Assembly: GCA_030704615.1 (NCBI GenBank)
Contig: CM060732.1
Span: 61,733,053-61,797,052 of the forward strand
Source of the DNA: Takakia lepidozioides
Taxonomy: Eukaryota > Streptophyta > Takakiopsida > Takakiales > Takakiaceae
Length of the DNA: 64,000 nucleotides
Direction of reading: 5' to 3'
Below the pieces are notes generated by a model. The model made no database searches, was not told where the DNA came from, and saw only the letters and a program-made list of their open reading frames with translations. This document shows, piece after piece, positions 45,037 through 55,925 of the stretch; positions within the stretch are counted from its first letter, which is position 1, and each line of letters starts with the position of its first letter. The position numbers and the translations under genes were made by a program.

Positions 45037-45039
45037 CCA

Positions 45040-45440
45040 GTAACCATGGGAGCAAGTATCCGGGATATCAAGAGGCCGTGGAAATATTGGATTCAAGCTG
45101 CCATTTGTTGGTGATAATAGCATTGCGGGAGCGTAACGCCAACATGTGGATTGCTTTGAAGCATTTGTGTATGGGGGAGAAATGGATTTTGAAGTTTTTA
45201 TGAAGAGCAGAGATACTAGAATTAATTGTGGATACCGCCTCTCGTGCCGGTGGTAATGACGGTTAGGGGGCCGGTGGATCAGCCACGTCGGCGGATGACA
45301 AGGATGAGCGAGGCGTATTTTTGATGTTTTTCTAGTGTGGAACAGCAGGGGTAGCAGTCATTACAATATATGAATTAAATAAAGTGTATGGTGAGGTTTG
45401 AGGATGGGGTGCTAGGCGGTGGTGTGTTTATGGGCAGCCC
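45040..45440. other. No gene seen between the CACTA MITE and the LINE fragment
   Basis: Short frames only. Positions 45040-45200 can be read as a possible continuation of an unrelated coding fragment, with no recognisable motif. Confidence 0.3.
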
Positions 45441-46560
45441 GTGTACTAGCAGTATGTTTGGACAGAGTCTGGCGGGGCATATGCAGGGTGAGGGTGACCG
45501 ACAGGAGCATGGTAGTAGCCATGAGGGTACAGTGTGGTCAGGGGGCCTGCCCTGGTAAGTCCCAACATTGATGAGTGAGAACTAGCGTGTTTCAGATCGG
45601 CGTAAGAGAAGCTTGTGGATGTGCCAGACGACATGGTTATGTCGAGTGACATGGAGGCCATGAATGACGGGTTGTGTGCATTGGCTAAGCAGGTGGGGCC
45701 AAATGTCGCGGGCCGAGTGGGTGCTAGCACATAGTGGGCAATTTGGGGAGGGAAAAAGGCGGGGCCAGAAGATGTGTTTACGTTGGTAGCCCATGTATTG
45801 AGTATATCTAAATTTGAGGCCGGTCTGTCTTATTTGGGCATCAGTGGCGACATTAGTGTGCCAAAAGTGATTAGACAGTTTATAGTGTAGTGCTGAGGAT
45901 TGCGTCCATTTTCTGGATGTGTAGTTTAGTATGGCTAGCGGAAGTCGAGGCTTGCTTGCTAGCTTCTCGGGTGAGGGTGGTTGAGAGGTTTCGGATAGGA
46001 CGGGGCTCGGGGGGGCCTTGGAACGGGATGGATGAACCAGAATGGGTGGGTATAGGCAACATGGATGGGATCCGGCGTGGGGTCCACCGGGGGCCGAGTG
46101 GCCCCTCGTTGGGCAAAGAGGTCAACCATTTCGTTGCCAGTGATGCCAATGTGTGAACGAACTTTGATAAAATGGATGGGTTGGTTCAGGGAGATAGCAA
46201 GATGAACGATGGCGGCGATGAGGTTCCGGTCGGAGTGGTGGTGATGAGAGGAGGGTCGAGAGAGGTGGTTACGGATGAGAAAGAGTGAGGTGAGACTATC
46301 GGTAAAGATATAGTGGGGTGGGGGGGAATGAGGAGAGTTGGATGAGGATATCGTGGATGGCCGTGAGCTCGGCACGAAGGATGGTGGCTGGGCCAAGGAG
46401 GCGTAGGGCAATGCTTTGGTTGGTAGCGGCATGATAAATACCATATCCAGTGAGGGAACCAGTGAGGGATCCGTCAGTGTAGTGGGAGTGGGTTGGTTCA
46501 TCCCTTGAGCTATAACCATAAGTTATTGTAGAATTATTCGACTTTTCAAATCTCTGTACA
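45441..46560 (-). pseudogene. LINE 3' end: RNase H domain and C-terminal zinc motif
   Basis: Minus-strand frames together give an RNase H fold: THSHYTDGSLTGSLTGYGIYH (first Asp), ATILRAELTAIHDIL (Glu), YIFTDSLTSLFLIRNHL (second Asp) and KVRSHIGITGNEMVDLFAQRG (last Asp). All four catalytic acids are present, but in two frames. Downstream (45794-45582) is the zinc motif common after it, NCPLCASTHSARDIWPHLLSQC, with VTRHN. The reverse transcriptase is missing, as expected for 5'-truncated LINEs. No poly-A tail is recognised. Confidence 0.75.
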
Positions 46561-46835
46561 ACTGAACTGACCTCCATCTGCACATCCCCCTGGCTGGCTG
46601 ACACAAATATTCCAAAACACCTTTTCTGCATCGCACAACTTGCAGAACAATGTTGTTGATTTTTTTGCGGTTGTAGAAATTTGCAGCCACCAAGGTGACT
46701 CTCTTGTTCAGTTTTTCGCAAGAGGAACAATTATGTTAGGCAACCCTATAATCTGCTTGAAAACATCGATAATTTCTGTTAATCGTTTTCATGTTCATAA
46801 ATTTGGCATATTACCCTTAAGGTCAAAGACAAGAA

Positions 46836-46990
46836 ATTTCTACGGAATTATAGAATGACATATGATGCTTTCAACAATTTGGTTGATGAGCTCACGCCAT
46901 TTGTTAAGTCCACTTCATTAAATTTTGTAAGACCACAGCTAGACATCCGAAAGATTGTAGGAGTTGTTCTCTACCGATTCGCACATGATA
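46836..46990 (+). pseudogene. PIF/Harbinger transposase N-terminal fragment
   Basis: Plus-strand frame reads NYRMTYDAFNNLVDELTPFV and then PQLDIRKIVGVVLYRFAHG. This is the conserved N-terminal helix-turn-helix region of Harbinger transposases. It ends abruptly; the adjoining DNA is unrelated. Confidence 0.65.
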
Positions 46991-48428
46991 TTTCCCCACC
47001 ATAATGGTAAATCGAGTCAATGTACCCACGTTTCTATGGAGTCCCAGCAACCCATAAACACTAAGAGCGTCCGCCTCCGCCTGGGACCCTAAACAGCTGG
47101 TTTCTTCCCTTGTGATTTTTGTATGCACACATCTGCACCCTAGGAAGGAGCGACCGGCTGTCTTCCCAGCCCCCTTGCCTTCGCAACCTTAACCGTGTGA
47201 AGCCCTAGCCCTCTGGAAAAGGCCTTAGTGGAAGTTGTTTTGGGTGGGATATCCATACTCGCGACTTTGGTCGGCCTACGGCGACTGGCCCTGCGGTATC
47301 ATCCGGATGTGGTAGCAGGCACCCTCGTTGGACGCGTTCATCGTCCTCACCAAAAGCGCGTAGGTAGTAACTTAGCATGAGGGAGTAGATCAAGCATTGC
47401 TACACGAGGGTTAGAATAGGTAGCCAATCTTCCACAGCCTGTGTGATTCCCCGAGAAATTGTGCTTCGTGTTGCGTGAGGATGATTTTTATACATTGCCT
47501 AGAGCTAATCAATATATAGCTGGCCCCGGGTAGGCAGGCCGGCCGGTGTCTGCACACGCTGCTTGTCTTCACAAAGAGTGCCCTGACGATTGGTCACAAG
47601 GTAATAAGTTCTTGGAAGTAGGTAGGATCCCACTCGTGCCGTGATCTATGGATAATTATCGCCAGTTTTTTCACGATGATCCCAATCTCAGAGGTAATTA
47701 TTAATTATCTGAAAGCTGCTTCGGCAAGTTCTTTTGGAAGTCTTGCATCTTCCTTGTCGGTTGCTATGATCCAAAGGTTGCCTCACATTATGCAGTAAGC
47801 CTCGGTCAATGAGCATACGTGTTGCTTGCATGGATCAGATTCCTGTGCAGCTCGAAGTTTGAACACGCTGTGCTGGCCCTGGCATAACTTGTAGAGCCAG
47901 CTAAAGTAATTTCTCCAAGAACAATCATTAGAATTTGTGATATCCGACCCTGTAGCATCGAAGTGAAGAATCTGTTTTCGCATTACTATGTGAATCGCAA
48001 TTGTGAATCGCAAGTGTGGCCGATCTGAGTCGAGCTCTCCACTAGTGCTTGGTAGAAGATTGGTAGTGATGATCTGCCACTACATTCTATTATGAAACCT
48101 ACGTGTCATGGAGAACTGGAGCTGGCAAACAGTGTCATGGCCTGCGTTTCTGTGCGTATGAGATTAACAGAGTGCCCTTATCAAGTATGACAATGCACTC
48201 TTTATTACTCACCGAACAGATGCATTCCATTGGTGCAAATTGTAGCTTGAAGCAAAGCACACCAACATCGGTGTTTGCAGCTTCCTGTATCAGGCAGTAA
48301 CCGAGTATTCTTCGAAAGTCTGGAATGGTTGGACACGTTGCTCCCTTTCTTTGTAGGGATATATGTACACTATTCTCTAGTGGTCAGGACTCAGAAGTCA
48401 GAACCCAATATGTACTACCTAGTCTACC
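46991..48428. other. No supportable gene
   Basis: Several 60-75-codon frames on both strands have no recognisable motif or consistent splice pattern. Some may be exons of unknown genes, but I have no evidence to name them. Confidence 0.35.
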
Positions 48429-49110
48429 TTACCCATCTACACGCATAGGGCAGAGAAGCTGCATAGCCTTTTCAATCGGTAATAAAAGCATCGTGACTAC
48501 GGAGTTCAGCCATTCGAATTTAGAAAGACATCTATATTTCAGATTGTTTGCTGTCAAGAAAACACTCTTCTTGCAAATGTTGCAGAGAATTTCACGGGCA
48601 TTGTCGTCGTATCCTAGCACCCCATGAGTCGGCGGTGTCTCTTTCCCGCAGTCGCCTGAGTTGGACAGCCCATTGTTGCTTTCAGGCCTCCGATACACCT
48701 TCCCTATGTCGCTCTTGAGAGCGTCTCCTGCTGCCCAAGTCAAATGCTCGATCAAAGACGGAGTCGATCAACTCAGTATCATAGCCTGCTTCTTGCTCGG
48801 GGTCAGATAGAACCTCTTAAGCTCGTTGAAGTTCCATAAATTTAAGAGTACATTCTGCCGTTGCGTGATGGGGCACACAGCAGCCATCGATCTCCTCAGC
48901 GAGACGAGCGAGACGGTTTGCGGGATGCCTGTTCCCATGCTCACGAGAATGTTCCCCACGTGAGAACGAGATGGATGAAAAGATCGTGGATGGCTGAATA
49001 AGTCATCGTCCATAACGGGCAGGCGCGTGCTCGATTCTGCGATATTGACAGCCCTGTAGTATACTGCCACCTGTACGACGTTGCCTCGCCATTGGGTTGA
49101 CTCTGTCGCC
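48429..49110 (-). pseudogene. J-domain (DnaJ-like) protein remnant
   Basis: A minus-strand reading near 48850-48740 gives ECTLKFMELQRA, a stop, EVLSDPEQEAGYD. This matches the end of a J domain (F-x-x-I/L-Q-x-A-Y-E-V-L-S-D-P-x-x-R-x-x-Y-D), with the expected Tyr codon changed to a stop. An upstream block in another frame (YYRAVNIAESST) resembles the domain start. HPANR occurs where HPD is expected. Downstream a frame reads NAREILCNICKKSVFLTANN, a possible conserved C-terminal region. A functional J domain needs HPD to stimulate Hsp70, so this looks like a decayed gene, although unrecognised introns could explain part of the frame changes. Confidence 0.4.
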
Positions 49111-50031
49111 GAAAATGATTGAGGGAATCGAAATAATCAAAATACGTGTCCCGGTTAATGTAAAATGAAGAAGGAAAAAGAGAAAATGCACACATAAATC
49201 GAAAATAAATAAATATCTGATGGCGGCAGCTTTCGGCGGGGTCAGAGCCTCAATAATGGCGGTCAATGCCCGGTCAACGATGCTTTCTTGGGGTCACAAT
49301 GTACATCCATCCATTCTGTTCATCCATTTATTGGCGCAAGTGGCCGTACGCTTCAGTTGCATGACTCGGACTCTTCTTTGCAAATTGAGCGGATGAATAC
49401 CTGATGGATGACGCTATAGTAGAGGATGAATAATGCGACTGGATTCCCTAGTTTTGTCCATGTGATACTGGGCGTGGGTAAGTTCATCCAATTGATCATG
49501 GATGAATGATGAGGCAGAGTGCGGCCTGCCCAAGTGGACGGAGGAGCCGTTGAGTATGGGGTGATAAAGCCGTGCGCAGGGCCTATTCCCGCTTTACCGT
49601 TTCTCTCGAATATAAATCATTAAAAGAAAAAGCGATCGAAAGGACAAGCGGAACAAGGCGAGCAGAGTGTGTTGCTCTGCGAGGGCCCGCTATAGCCGTC
49701 TCCTTGGAGCCTATGCTTGCTGCTTCTAATTTGAGCGCCTTGCTTACGCACTCCAGGCTCTGTCACCGCTTGCATTACTACCTTCCCGGAAGAGCATCAG
49801 TATTCTATGGCGTAGTGTGTTTCAAGTTGCTATGAGTGTCGAGATCACTTCTCTGACATTATTCGCATTTTGAAGTTCGAACCCTGAGATCTCTGGAGCC
49901 TTTTTGTCTCCGCTCCTACAATTGTTAATCCTAGCTCTTCTCTGTGGGATAAGCCGTTTTTTGTCTTCGCGATCGAGAGAGCACTACGTTTGAAGGAGCA
50001 TGAACAAGAGCTGATCGTCATTTGTGAGCTC
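49111..50031. other. Intergenic region, probable promoter and 5' leader side of the NHL gene
   Basis: A GGGCCTATTCCCGC motif lies at 49579-49592, and a TATA-like AATATAAATC at about 49608. Repeated TGGATGAAT/ATTCATCC motifs occur around 49310-49510. An 87-codon frame at 49572-49835 shows no known domain. Confidence 0.3.
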
Positions 50032-50046
50032 TCCCTCTCTCTCCCT

Positions 50047-50106
<60 letters not shown>
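50032..50106. repeat. (CT)n microsatellite
   Basis: An almost pure CT run of about 65 bases after CTCCCTCCCTCCC. It lies about 620 bp upstream of the NHL gene start. CT/GA runs are frequent in plant promoters and 5' leaders. Frames translated from it are artefacts. A T-run lies at 50361-50386. Confidence 0.95.
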
Positions 50107-50109
<3 letters not shown>

Positions 50110-50727
50110 ATATACAGACATTGATGAAGGTCATTTGATGGAATGTGATAGAGTAGCTCATGGAAAGTCTAGTCAAGTGATGTTTGAGCATGTTGTTCCT
50201 CTTCACGGGTAAAATGTAGGTCTAATTTGACTGAGGAACATCGTGCCATGATATGGCATTTTCTTTATGGCTTCCCTCCCAGTGCAGCTGTGCAGTCTCG
50301 CCTCGTCGTGTGTCAATCCTCAGTCTTCACCACTAACGATTGTTTTGTTTTCCTGGCAGAAGTTTTTTTTTTTTTTTTTTTTTTTTCCTTAGTTCCTGTA
50401 ATAGCTCTTAGTGTGGGCGGCCAGGTGACATTGCAGCGAAAGAGGGGAAGTTAGAGTGGGAGGGTCTGAGCATGCTGTAGTTTCGTTCTTAGCATTTGCC
50501 ATCCATTTCGATGTGATCCCTTCTGTGTTGTGACAAATAGTCTGCCCCGTTGTTGTTGCCCCATAATTGCCCCGAAAAATCGGTTCCGCTCCTTGTTTTC
50601 TCTATGGCTGCCCTTTACGCTACCAATGTTAGATATTGATGTTTCCATTTTGTGTCGAATACAGCATTGAAATCGGAAGCTGAACCCGCCTTAAAGGACG
50701 ATCTGAAGAAAGGATAACTTACTTTTC

Positions 50728-51546
50728 ATGGCGGAGCGCATTTACCCCACGATGCATGAGCCCGCAATCTTATCAGGAAGATCCACCTCAATGGGCAAAA
50801 TCGGAGCAAAGAGATCTGACCAAGTACGATACGAGCTCAAAAAAGGATTTGCGACTCCAGGCCATGCTGCCGACCCCCCCCTTCCCCCACCCTCTGTCTA
50901 CGGCCGACCTCGGCGCCGGTCCTCTGACTCTTGCTGTTACCTCCTGGCTCTTTTCTGCACGATAGTCGTGTTCGTTTTTATAGCTTTGTGCATCACTGTT
51001 CTAGTTCTGTGGATTATCCTGCGACCTAAAGCCCCTCAATATAGTGTGCAAAATGCTTACATCGCCAGTCTGAATGTTACCTCCCGATCTGGTGCTCCAG
51101 TAACGAATGTAACCGAGTTACAGACGCTGAACAGCCCAGTTTTGAACACAGATATTGCTTTCACTATTACAGCTCGGAATCCCAATCAAAAGATTGGAAT
51201 CCACTACAACAAGATCGACATCTTTGCGGCTTATCAAGGCACGACGTTCGCTCAAAGTCATGTGCCTCCCTTCTATCAGGGCCATGAAGCTACAACTGAT
51301 GTGACCTCTGACATGAAGGCCACTAATGCTCCTCTCACTGACAGCGAGGGAACTTCGCTACAGACCGCGATTTCCAACAACGACATCCCTTTGGTTGCAA
51401 ATATTAATGTGAGAGTAGCTGTGCAGGTCGGGTCTTGGAAATCTCCTAGTGTCTGGATCCATGTTGTCTGCGATGTAAGGGTGAGCCCGCCGACGGCGCC
51501 CCAGGGCGCCAAATTGTTGTCCAAAGCTTGCAGATGGAAGCGGTAG
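50728..51546 (+). CDS. NDR1/HIN1-like (NHL) LEA_2 membrane protein
   Basis: Uninterrupted single-exon gene of 272 residues, typical for the NHL family. The cytosolic N-terminus is basic and Pro-rich (residues 1-66; PPLPPPSVYGRPRRR). One transmembrane helix spans about residues 70-98 (LLALFCTIVVFVFIALCITV). It is followed by LRPKAPQYSV, the family's hallmark just outside the membrane. The LEA_2 beta-sandwich covers the rest: FTITARNPNQKIGIHYNKI is the conserved NPN segment, and N-glycosylation sites such as NVT are present. The family includes NDR1, which anchors defence signalling at the plasma membrane; the role of this member is unknown. The chosen ATG fits the family length. It ends LLSKACRWKR, with a basic tail in place of the more common C-terminus. 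Confidence 0.9.
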   Translation: MAERIYPTMHEPAILSGRSTSMGKIGAKRSDQVRYELKKGFATPGHAADPPLPPPSVYGRPRRRSSDSCCYLLALFCTIVVFVFIALCITVLVLWIILRPKAPQYSVQNAYIASLNVTSRSGAPVTNVTELQTLNSPVLNTDIAFTITARNPNQKIGIHYNKIDIFAAYQGTTFAQSHVPPFYQGHEATTDVTSDMKATNAPLTDSEGTSLQTAISNNDIPLVANINVRVAVQVGSWKSPSVWIHVVCDVRVSPPTAPQGAKLLSKACRWKR

Positions 51547-52531
51547 AGAAACTTCTTCATGCTCTTAGTTGAGCTCATTTTTGACACGGACTGGAGCAAT
51601 GTCAGTGGGTGAAATTTGTCTCACTGTAGGAGTTTTTACTCGGTGTTTTGAGGATCTGTGGCCAGAGTTGGGGGTTGGCACAACTCACATCAGATATCCT
51701 TGAAGATGAGATGGCTGTGCATGGCAGCCCCGATGGAGACGTTCACAAAATCGGCAATATTCAGCCAGAAATACTCTTGATGTTTAGCGTGACACAAGGA
51801 TATGATGCTTGTGTCCATTTGAAGGCATGACCTATTTTCGGGGTTTCGGTGGACCTCTGTGGTGTGGTGGGAAAGAGAAGCGAGGAGAATTGTTTTGATC
51901 TTGATACGAGCGAATTATATCAGTCTGTAATGACAAGGAAAACTCATTGTCCGAATACTGGACTCCTTTTGTCAAGTTTCTGTGTTTGGGCCTGGTGCCA
52001 GTGGTTCTGGTAACCAAAGCTCAAGCAGCAGAGATATGTGATTGAAATCTGCAGCGGAAGTTCACCTGTAGTCCTTTCAGTAATCGAAGTTTTTTCTGAT
52101 GGGAAAGAAATCTAAAATTGCAGAGGGACTTAATTTGCATTGTGATTTTTCTCAGCCTTATTGCCAGTGTGACCACGTAACTAAAGGCAGATAAATGAGA
52201 GAGACGTGCATTCATGAGGTAAGTGTCATTTGACTACACGCATAGAGGGGTAAGGGTGTGGGAATTCCTTGTCACAATTGCTTTGGATATGACTATTGTG
52301 GAGTGTTAGGTGACGACAGGATTGTTTTCCAAGCCCAGTTCATGGTCAGCAGCTGGGCACCGCCACATAGCCACTCCTCCTGTACTGATGCTGAGTCCTA
52401 GTGCGCATCACAGGAGGAACATGGTGCATCTGGTGAAGGCTTCATGTCTCCAAGGGGTAATAGAGCGCCCATCAACACAGTAAACTGAAGTCCCAGATTT
52501 AGCGCAATATTCCCTGTGTGGGTATGGGTGA
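51547..52531. other. Region between the NHL and DUF1664 genes
   Basis: The 3' flanks of two convergent genes. Short frames only; no motif is recognised. Confidence 0.5.
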
Positions 52532-53596
52532 TCACAGGATGATCCCAGAACCACTATTGTTTATTGCAGGGGTCTTAGATGCAGGAGTGCTGCAGCTGTT
52601 GCAAAGGTCGGCCTGCTGCCCTTCAACTGTGCCAATCTTGTGAATGTCCTCAGTTCCATCTCTGCCTCTGTCTTTATCAGCTACCTGTACTTCAGAACTC
52701 TGATCCACGATGGATTTTTGGAATACAAGGGTGTCATCCAGCAGCTTTATCATGGTCGTCACTACTCCAGGGTTTTGTGCTGAGGGGCGCTGTGTTGGGG
52801 AGAGGGCGGCGGACACGAAGGCTGACATATTCTCTAGAAGGAATTGCATTCCCTTGTGGGTGAGGTCCTGCTTCCTGTGGACACTGTCAAATTTCATCTC
52901 CAATTCCTGAGATAGGCGCTGGAGGCGGACAGTCTCCACCACCATACTCATCTCCATCTCTCCTACAACTTCAGAAATCCGGTCTTTCATCGATCCTTGC
53001 ACCTCAACACTGTGGGTCAGTGCTTTCATCACCACTTCAATCTTGCCCTCCAAGCCCCGAACAAGACGCTCCACGCTAGCAACTTCTACCACAGTCCTCT
53101 CCACCTCTCCCCGAACTTCAGAAATCTGGTCTTTGATGAATCCTTGCATCTCAAAACTCTCGTCAAGCGCATGACTCACCATTTCTAGTCTTTGTGCTGA
53201 CTGCCGCTTTCTGAGAGCAGACATATGCTCTACTTGCTGTAAAGTTTTTGCGAAGGCAATCGACATGCACTTTCGAGCTTCAGAAATCTTTGCTTTGATC
53301 GATGATCCTTGCGTCCCAACCACTGGAAGTCCTTGTGCTGATGATTGCCCCGTTCGGAAGGAGGGAGCTACTGACAGGTGCTCTAGTTGCCTTGAAAGGC
53401 ATGCTACAGTAGTAGACATGATATTTTGTGCTATGGACATAATAGCTTGCCAAGTCCAGCCCCTCCACCATATGAATCCATATAGTCCAGCGGCACCTAA
53501 GAATGCAGCTGGCCCGAGCAGTGATCTAAAAGCGGTTGTTGGCAGTTTGGGAACGGGAATAACAGCAGTGATCGGTTCCAAAAGCGCCATGGCCAC
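52532..53596 (-). CDS. DUF1664 family coiled-coil membrane protein, N-terminally short
   Basis: Uninterrupted 354-residue frame with ATG at 53596. A hydrophobic segment (residues 23-44, SLLGPAAFLGAAGLYGFIWW) is followed by RGWTWQAIMSIAQNIMSTTVACLSRQLEHLS. This matches the DUF1664 signature of a membrane helix, a WW(K/R)G motif, then N-M-(A/S)-x-x-V-x-x-L-(S/T)-(K/R)-x-L-E. A long coiled coil follows. Near its end comes KFDSVHRKQDLTHKGMQFLL, the second conserved DUF1664 block. The coiled coil contains an internal duplication: MQGFIKDQISEVRGEVE... and VQGSMKDRISEVVGEME.... Relatives usually have about 100 more residues before the membrane helix and several introns. This compact form could be a short paralogue, a retrocopy, or the last exon of a longer gene. 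Function of the family is not established. Confidence 0.8.
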   Translation of the reverse strand: MAMALLEPITAVIPVPKLPTTAFRSLLGPAAFLGAAGLYGFIWWRGWTWQAIMSIAQNIMSTTVACLSRQLEHLSVAPSFRTGQSSAQGLPVVGTQGSSIKAKISEARKCMSIAFAKTLQQVEHMSALRKRQSAQRLEMVSHALDESFEMQGFIKDQISEVRGEVERTVVEVASVERLVRGLEGKIEVVMKALTHSVEVQGSMKDRISEVVGEMEMSMVVETVRLQRLSQELEMKFDSVHRKQDLTHKGMQFLLENMSAFVSAALSPTQRPSAQNPGVVTTMIKLLDDTLVFQKSIVDQSSEVQVADKDRGRDGTEDIHKIGTVEGQQADLCNSCSTPASKTPAINNSGSGIIL

Positions 53597-54355
53597 TCCA
53601 AAATTACAATATTCTCCTCGAGCCTAAAAGGTAGCTATCTCCTCTCGAGCCTCTGCCAGGATCTGCAGCGATGGAGTCACAGTTGTTAGTTGTGATGGCT
53701 TTATCATGACTGGACATTAGGGTAGGAAAGGGGAGACAGTCAGATTGCATTGATTGATCTTAAAACCAGCATCAGCTCAGACTGGAAGATTAGATCATGG
53801 TAAAGGACTAAAAAAGACCCTGGGAAAGAAGCGGATGATCCCAGCTTCGTAGAGTCTGGTGAAGCCTTGCGTCCCAACCACCGTTAAAACCCAATCCACT
53901 GATCGAAACTTACACACTAGAGCTCGTGGTGAAGCTTCAAAATCTACAATGTCCCCAGCTCACATGTGGAGCGTGGCAGAAAAGACACAGACGCAGAGAG
54001 GCTACAGTTTACATAGTGGAAGCCCGAGCGGTAACCGCACCTCCTTCCTCGTTGTAGGAATACAGAACGGCGCGAGCTCGAAGAATACACAACGTAAAGA
54101 ACGGGGTTTTGCATTAAGCCCCTGCACTTTGCAAAAACAGTTAGTACTCCTCGTCTACCACCTCATCGCCTGAGTTCTGAGCTCTCGACATGAGAACTGG
54201 CCCTTTTTTGTGTGTGTGTGTGTGTCCCCATGAAATAGCCCTGCTGCCCTGCCCCTATGCATTCAGCATTTTTTGTTTGTTTTCTTTGTATTCATTTTTT
54301 TTCTGGTTGTTCATATTGGGGTGCTGTTATTTGGCTCTCCTGGATTGATATAGGT
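53597..54355. other. Upstream region of the DUF1664 gene
   Basis: No clear promoter element or exon. A (TG)n run lies at about 54209-54224. A 104-codon plus-strand frame (53859-54173) has no motif and is probably chance. Confidence 0.4.
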
Positions 54356-54359
54356 TTAA

Positions 54360-55158
54360 CCCTTAAGTTCCCAAGCGACCTGAATCGGGTCACTTTGAAT
54401 TTGAGGTTCGGCCTAGTTTTTGCAGATCTAATCTGATGGGGCCCACTCCTGAAGCTTTAATGACAAGGGATTTGTCTCGAGTATGATGCAAAAAACAAAA
54501 CTACAAAAAAACAAAAGCTGCTACCTACAAAAAATATCTTAGATCTCATTTTTACGTTTTGGGCCTGAAAAGGGCTTGTTGACCGCTGACGTGGCAGGTA
54601 AACAAGCCCAAAACAGATTGCACTCCAAAGGCCATTTTTGGCAGAAAATTAGCAATTTTGGAAAAAGCACTTCACCATCTGGTGTGTGAGCATTACATAC
54701 ACACATCCACCATTGGCTTTCAAAATCTTTGTAGAAAAAAAAGTACTTCATTTGGAGGCACATTTTCTCTTGTCAATTTTGAGATTTCAACCCCCATGTA
54801 ATTGCATGAATAGCAAGCATAGGTGAAAAAATCAGTTGGACGTGCAATTTAGTGGGGTCATAGCCACTCCACTATTGATTTGGAAATGGTGGGTCTTGGG
54901 GCAAGCAAAATTGGATAAAGCTAGGTTTTGATTTGGTCAAACCAATTTCTTTCTTACTTTTTCTTTGGGACCTGATATAATCTCACAATTTCCATGGTGG
55001 ACTTGGCTCATTTTTTGGTATGTCATGCATAAATGAGCTGCGCCCACTACTATAAGTTTGATATCTTGATGATTTTTGGTAGGTTTCTAGGGGCAATTTA
55101 CCACAGCTGGGTACCCAAAATTGGTAAAAAGTCAAAAAAGGGCTTGGGAACTTAAGGG
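54360..55158. mobile_element. piggyBac-like MITE, 799 bp, flanked by TTAA
   Basis: The ends are perfect 17-bp inverted repeats, CCCTTAAGTTCCCAAGC, flanked on both sides by TTAA (54356-54359 and 55159-55162). TTAA duplications with CCC...GGG ends are the hallmark of piggyBac. A second palindrome, GCGACCTGAATCGGGTCAC, lies just inside the left end. The interior (AT-rich, GGG/CCC poor) has no transposase domain, so the element would be non-autonomous. An unrelated superfamily inserting at TTAA cannot be excluded. Confidence 0.7.
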
Positions 55159-55162
55159 TTAA

Positions 55163-55925
55163 GATAAACGAAAACAGAACAAAATGCCACAACTTTACCT
55201 GTCCTCCAGTTATCCACTCTTGTATTGCATCCTGTTCCTGCCTCCCTATTGGTCCGTCTCTTGATTTCCTTGACCTTCAATTTTTCCTTGTTGGGTACTT
55301 GATCATTTAAATGACAAATCTTCCAGCATTAAAGTTCTCCGTAAAGTGCCAAAAATTGGGGACGAGTACCCCGAGTTTGGCCAAAAGTGGGGATGAGTTA
55401 CCAAACTCATACAAAGGAAAAAAACACGGGATGAAACTAGTTTTCTCACCAAAACTGGGGTCGAACTAGTTCATACCCAGTTTGGGTTTTGCCGAGCTGC
55501 ACGCCCTATGACACCGAGCGACCTACGAGCAGCAAGCTGTGAGACATGCAAGCTGCACGAGCGTGACAAAGTGCAACAGCTGCGAGCTGCGTTGGTATGG
55601 GGAGAGTCGTGAGCTGCCATAGCTAATGAGGAGGAGCTTTATGGCGTGAAACGAGGATGCAAAGGTGCCGCCACAACCGAGAAAGGAGGTCGTCTTTGTT
55701 TGTAGACGAGTTCCTAATTTCTGTATGGATGCCACACTGGTCTTCTTATCCACTTTTCCAAAAGCAATGTTGTCACATGGGTCAGGTTTGCCACATGGGA
55801 GTTTTCCATGACTGTTTGGCATAAATGGACATGGTGATGATGCTGGGAATTGATGAAATTGATAGTTTCTAGGGTTCAGGTTTGCAAGTGTAGATTGGGA
55901 GGATTCAAAGCACTGAACAACGCAT
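55163..55925. other. No supportable gene
   Basis: Contains a short duplicated motif (GCCAAAA(A/G)TGGGGA(C/T)GAGT) at 55348-55400 and a region rich in AGCTGC/GAGCTG repeats at 55490-55620. The 99-codon minus-strand frame (55523-55822) has no known motif. Confidence 0.4.

Noticed and set aside
50018-50212. Arg/Glu and Ser/Leu repeat frames
   Set aside because: Direct translation of the (CT)n microsatellite.
53859-54173. 104-codon plus-strand frame upstream of the DUF1664 gene
   Set aside because: No domain, no conserved features; probably chance.
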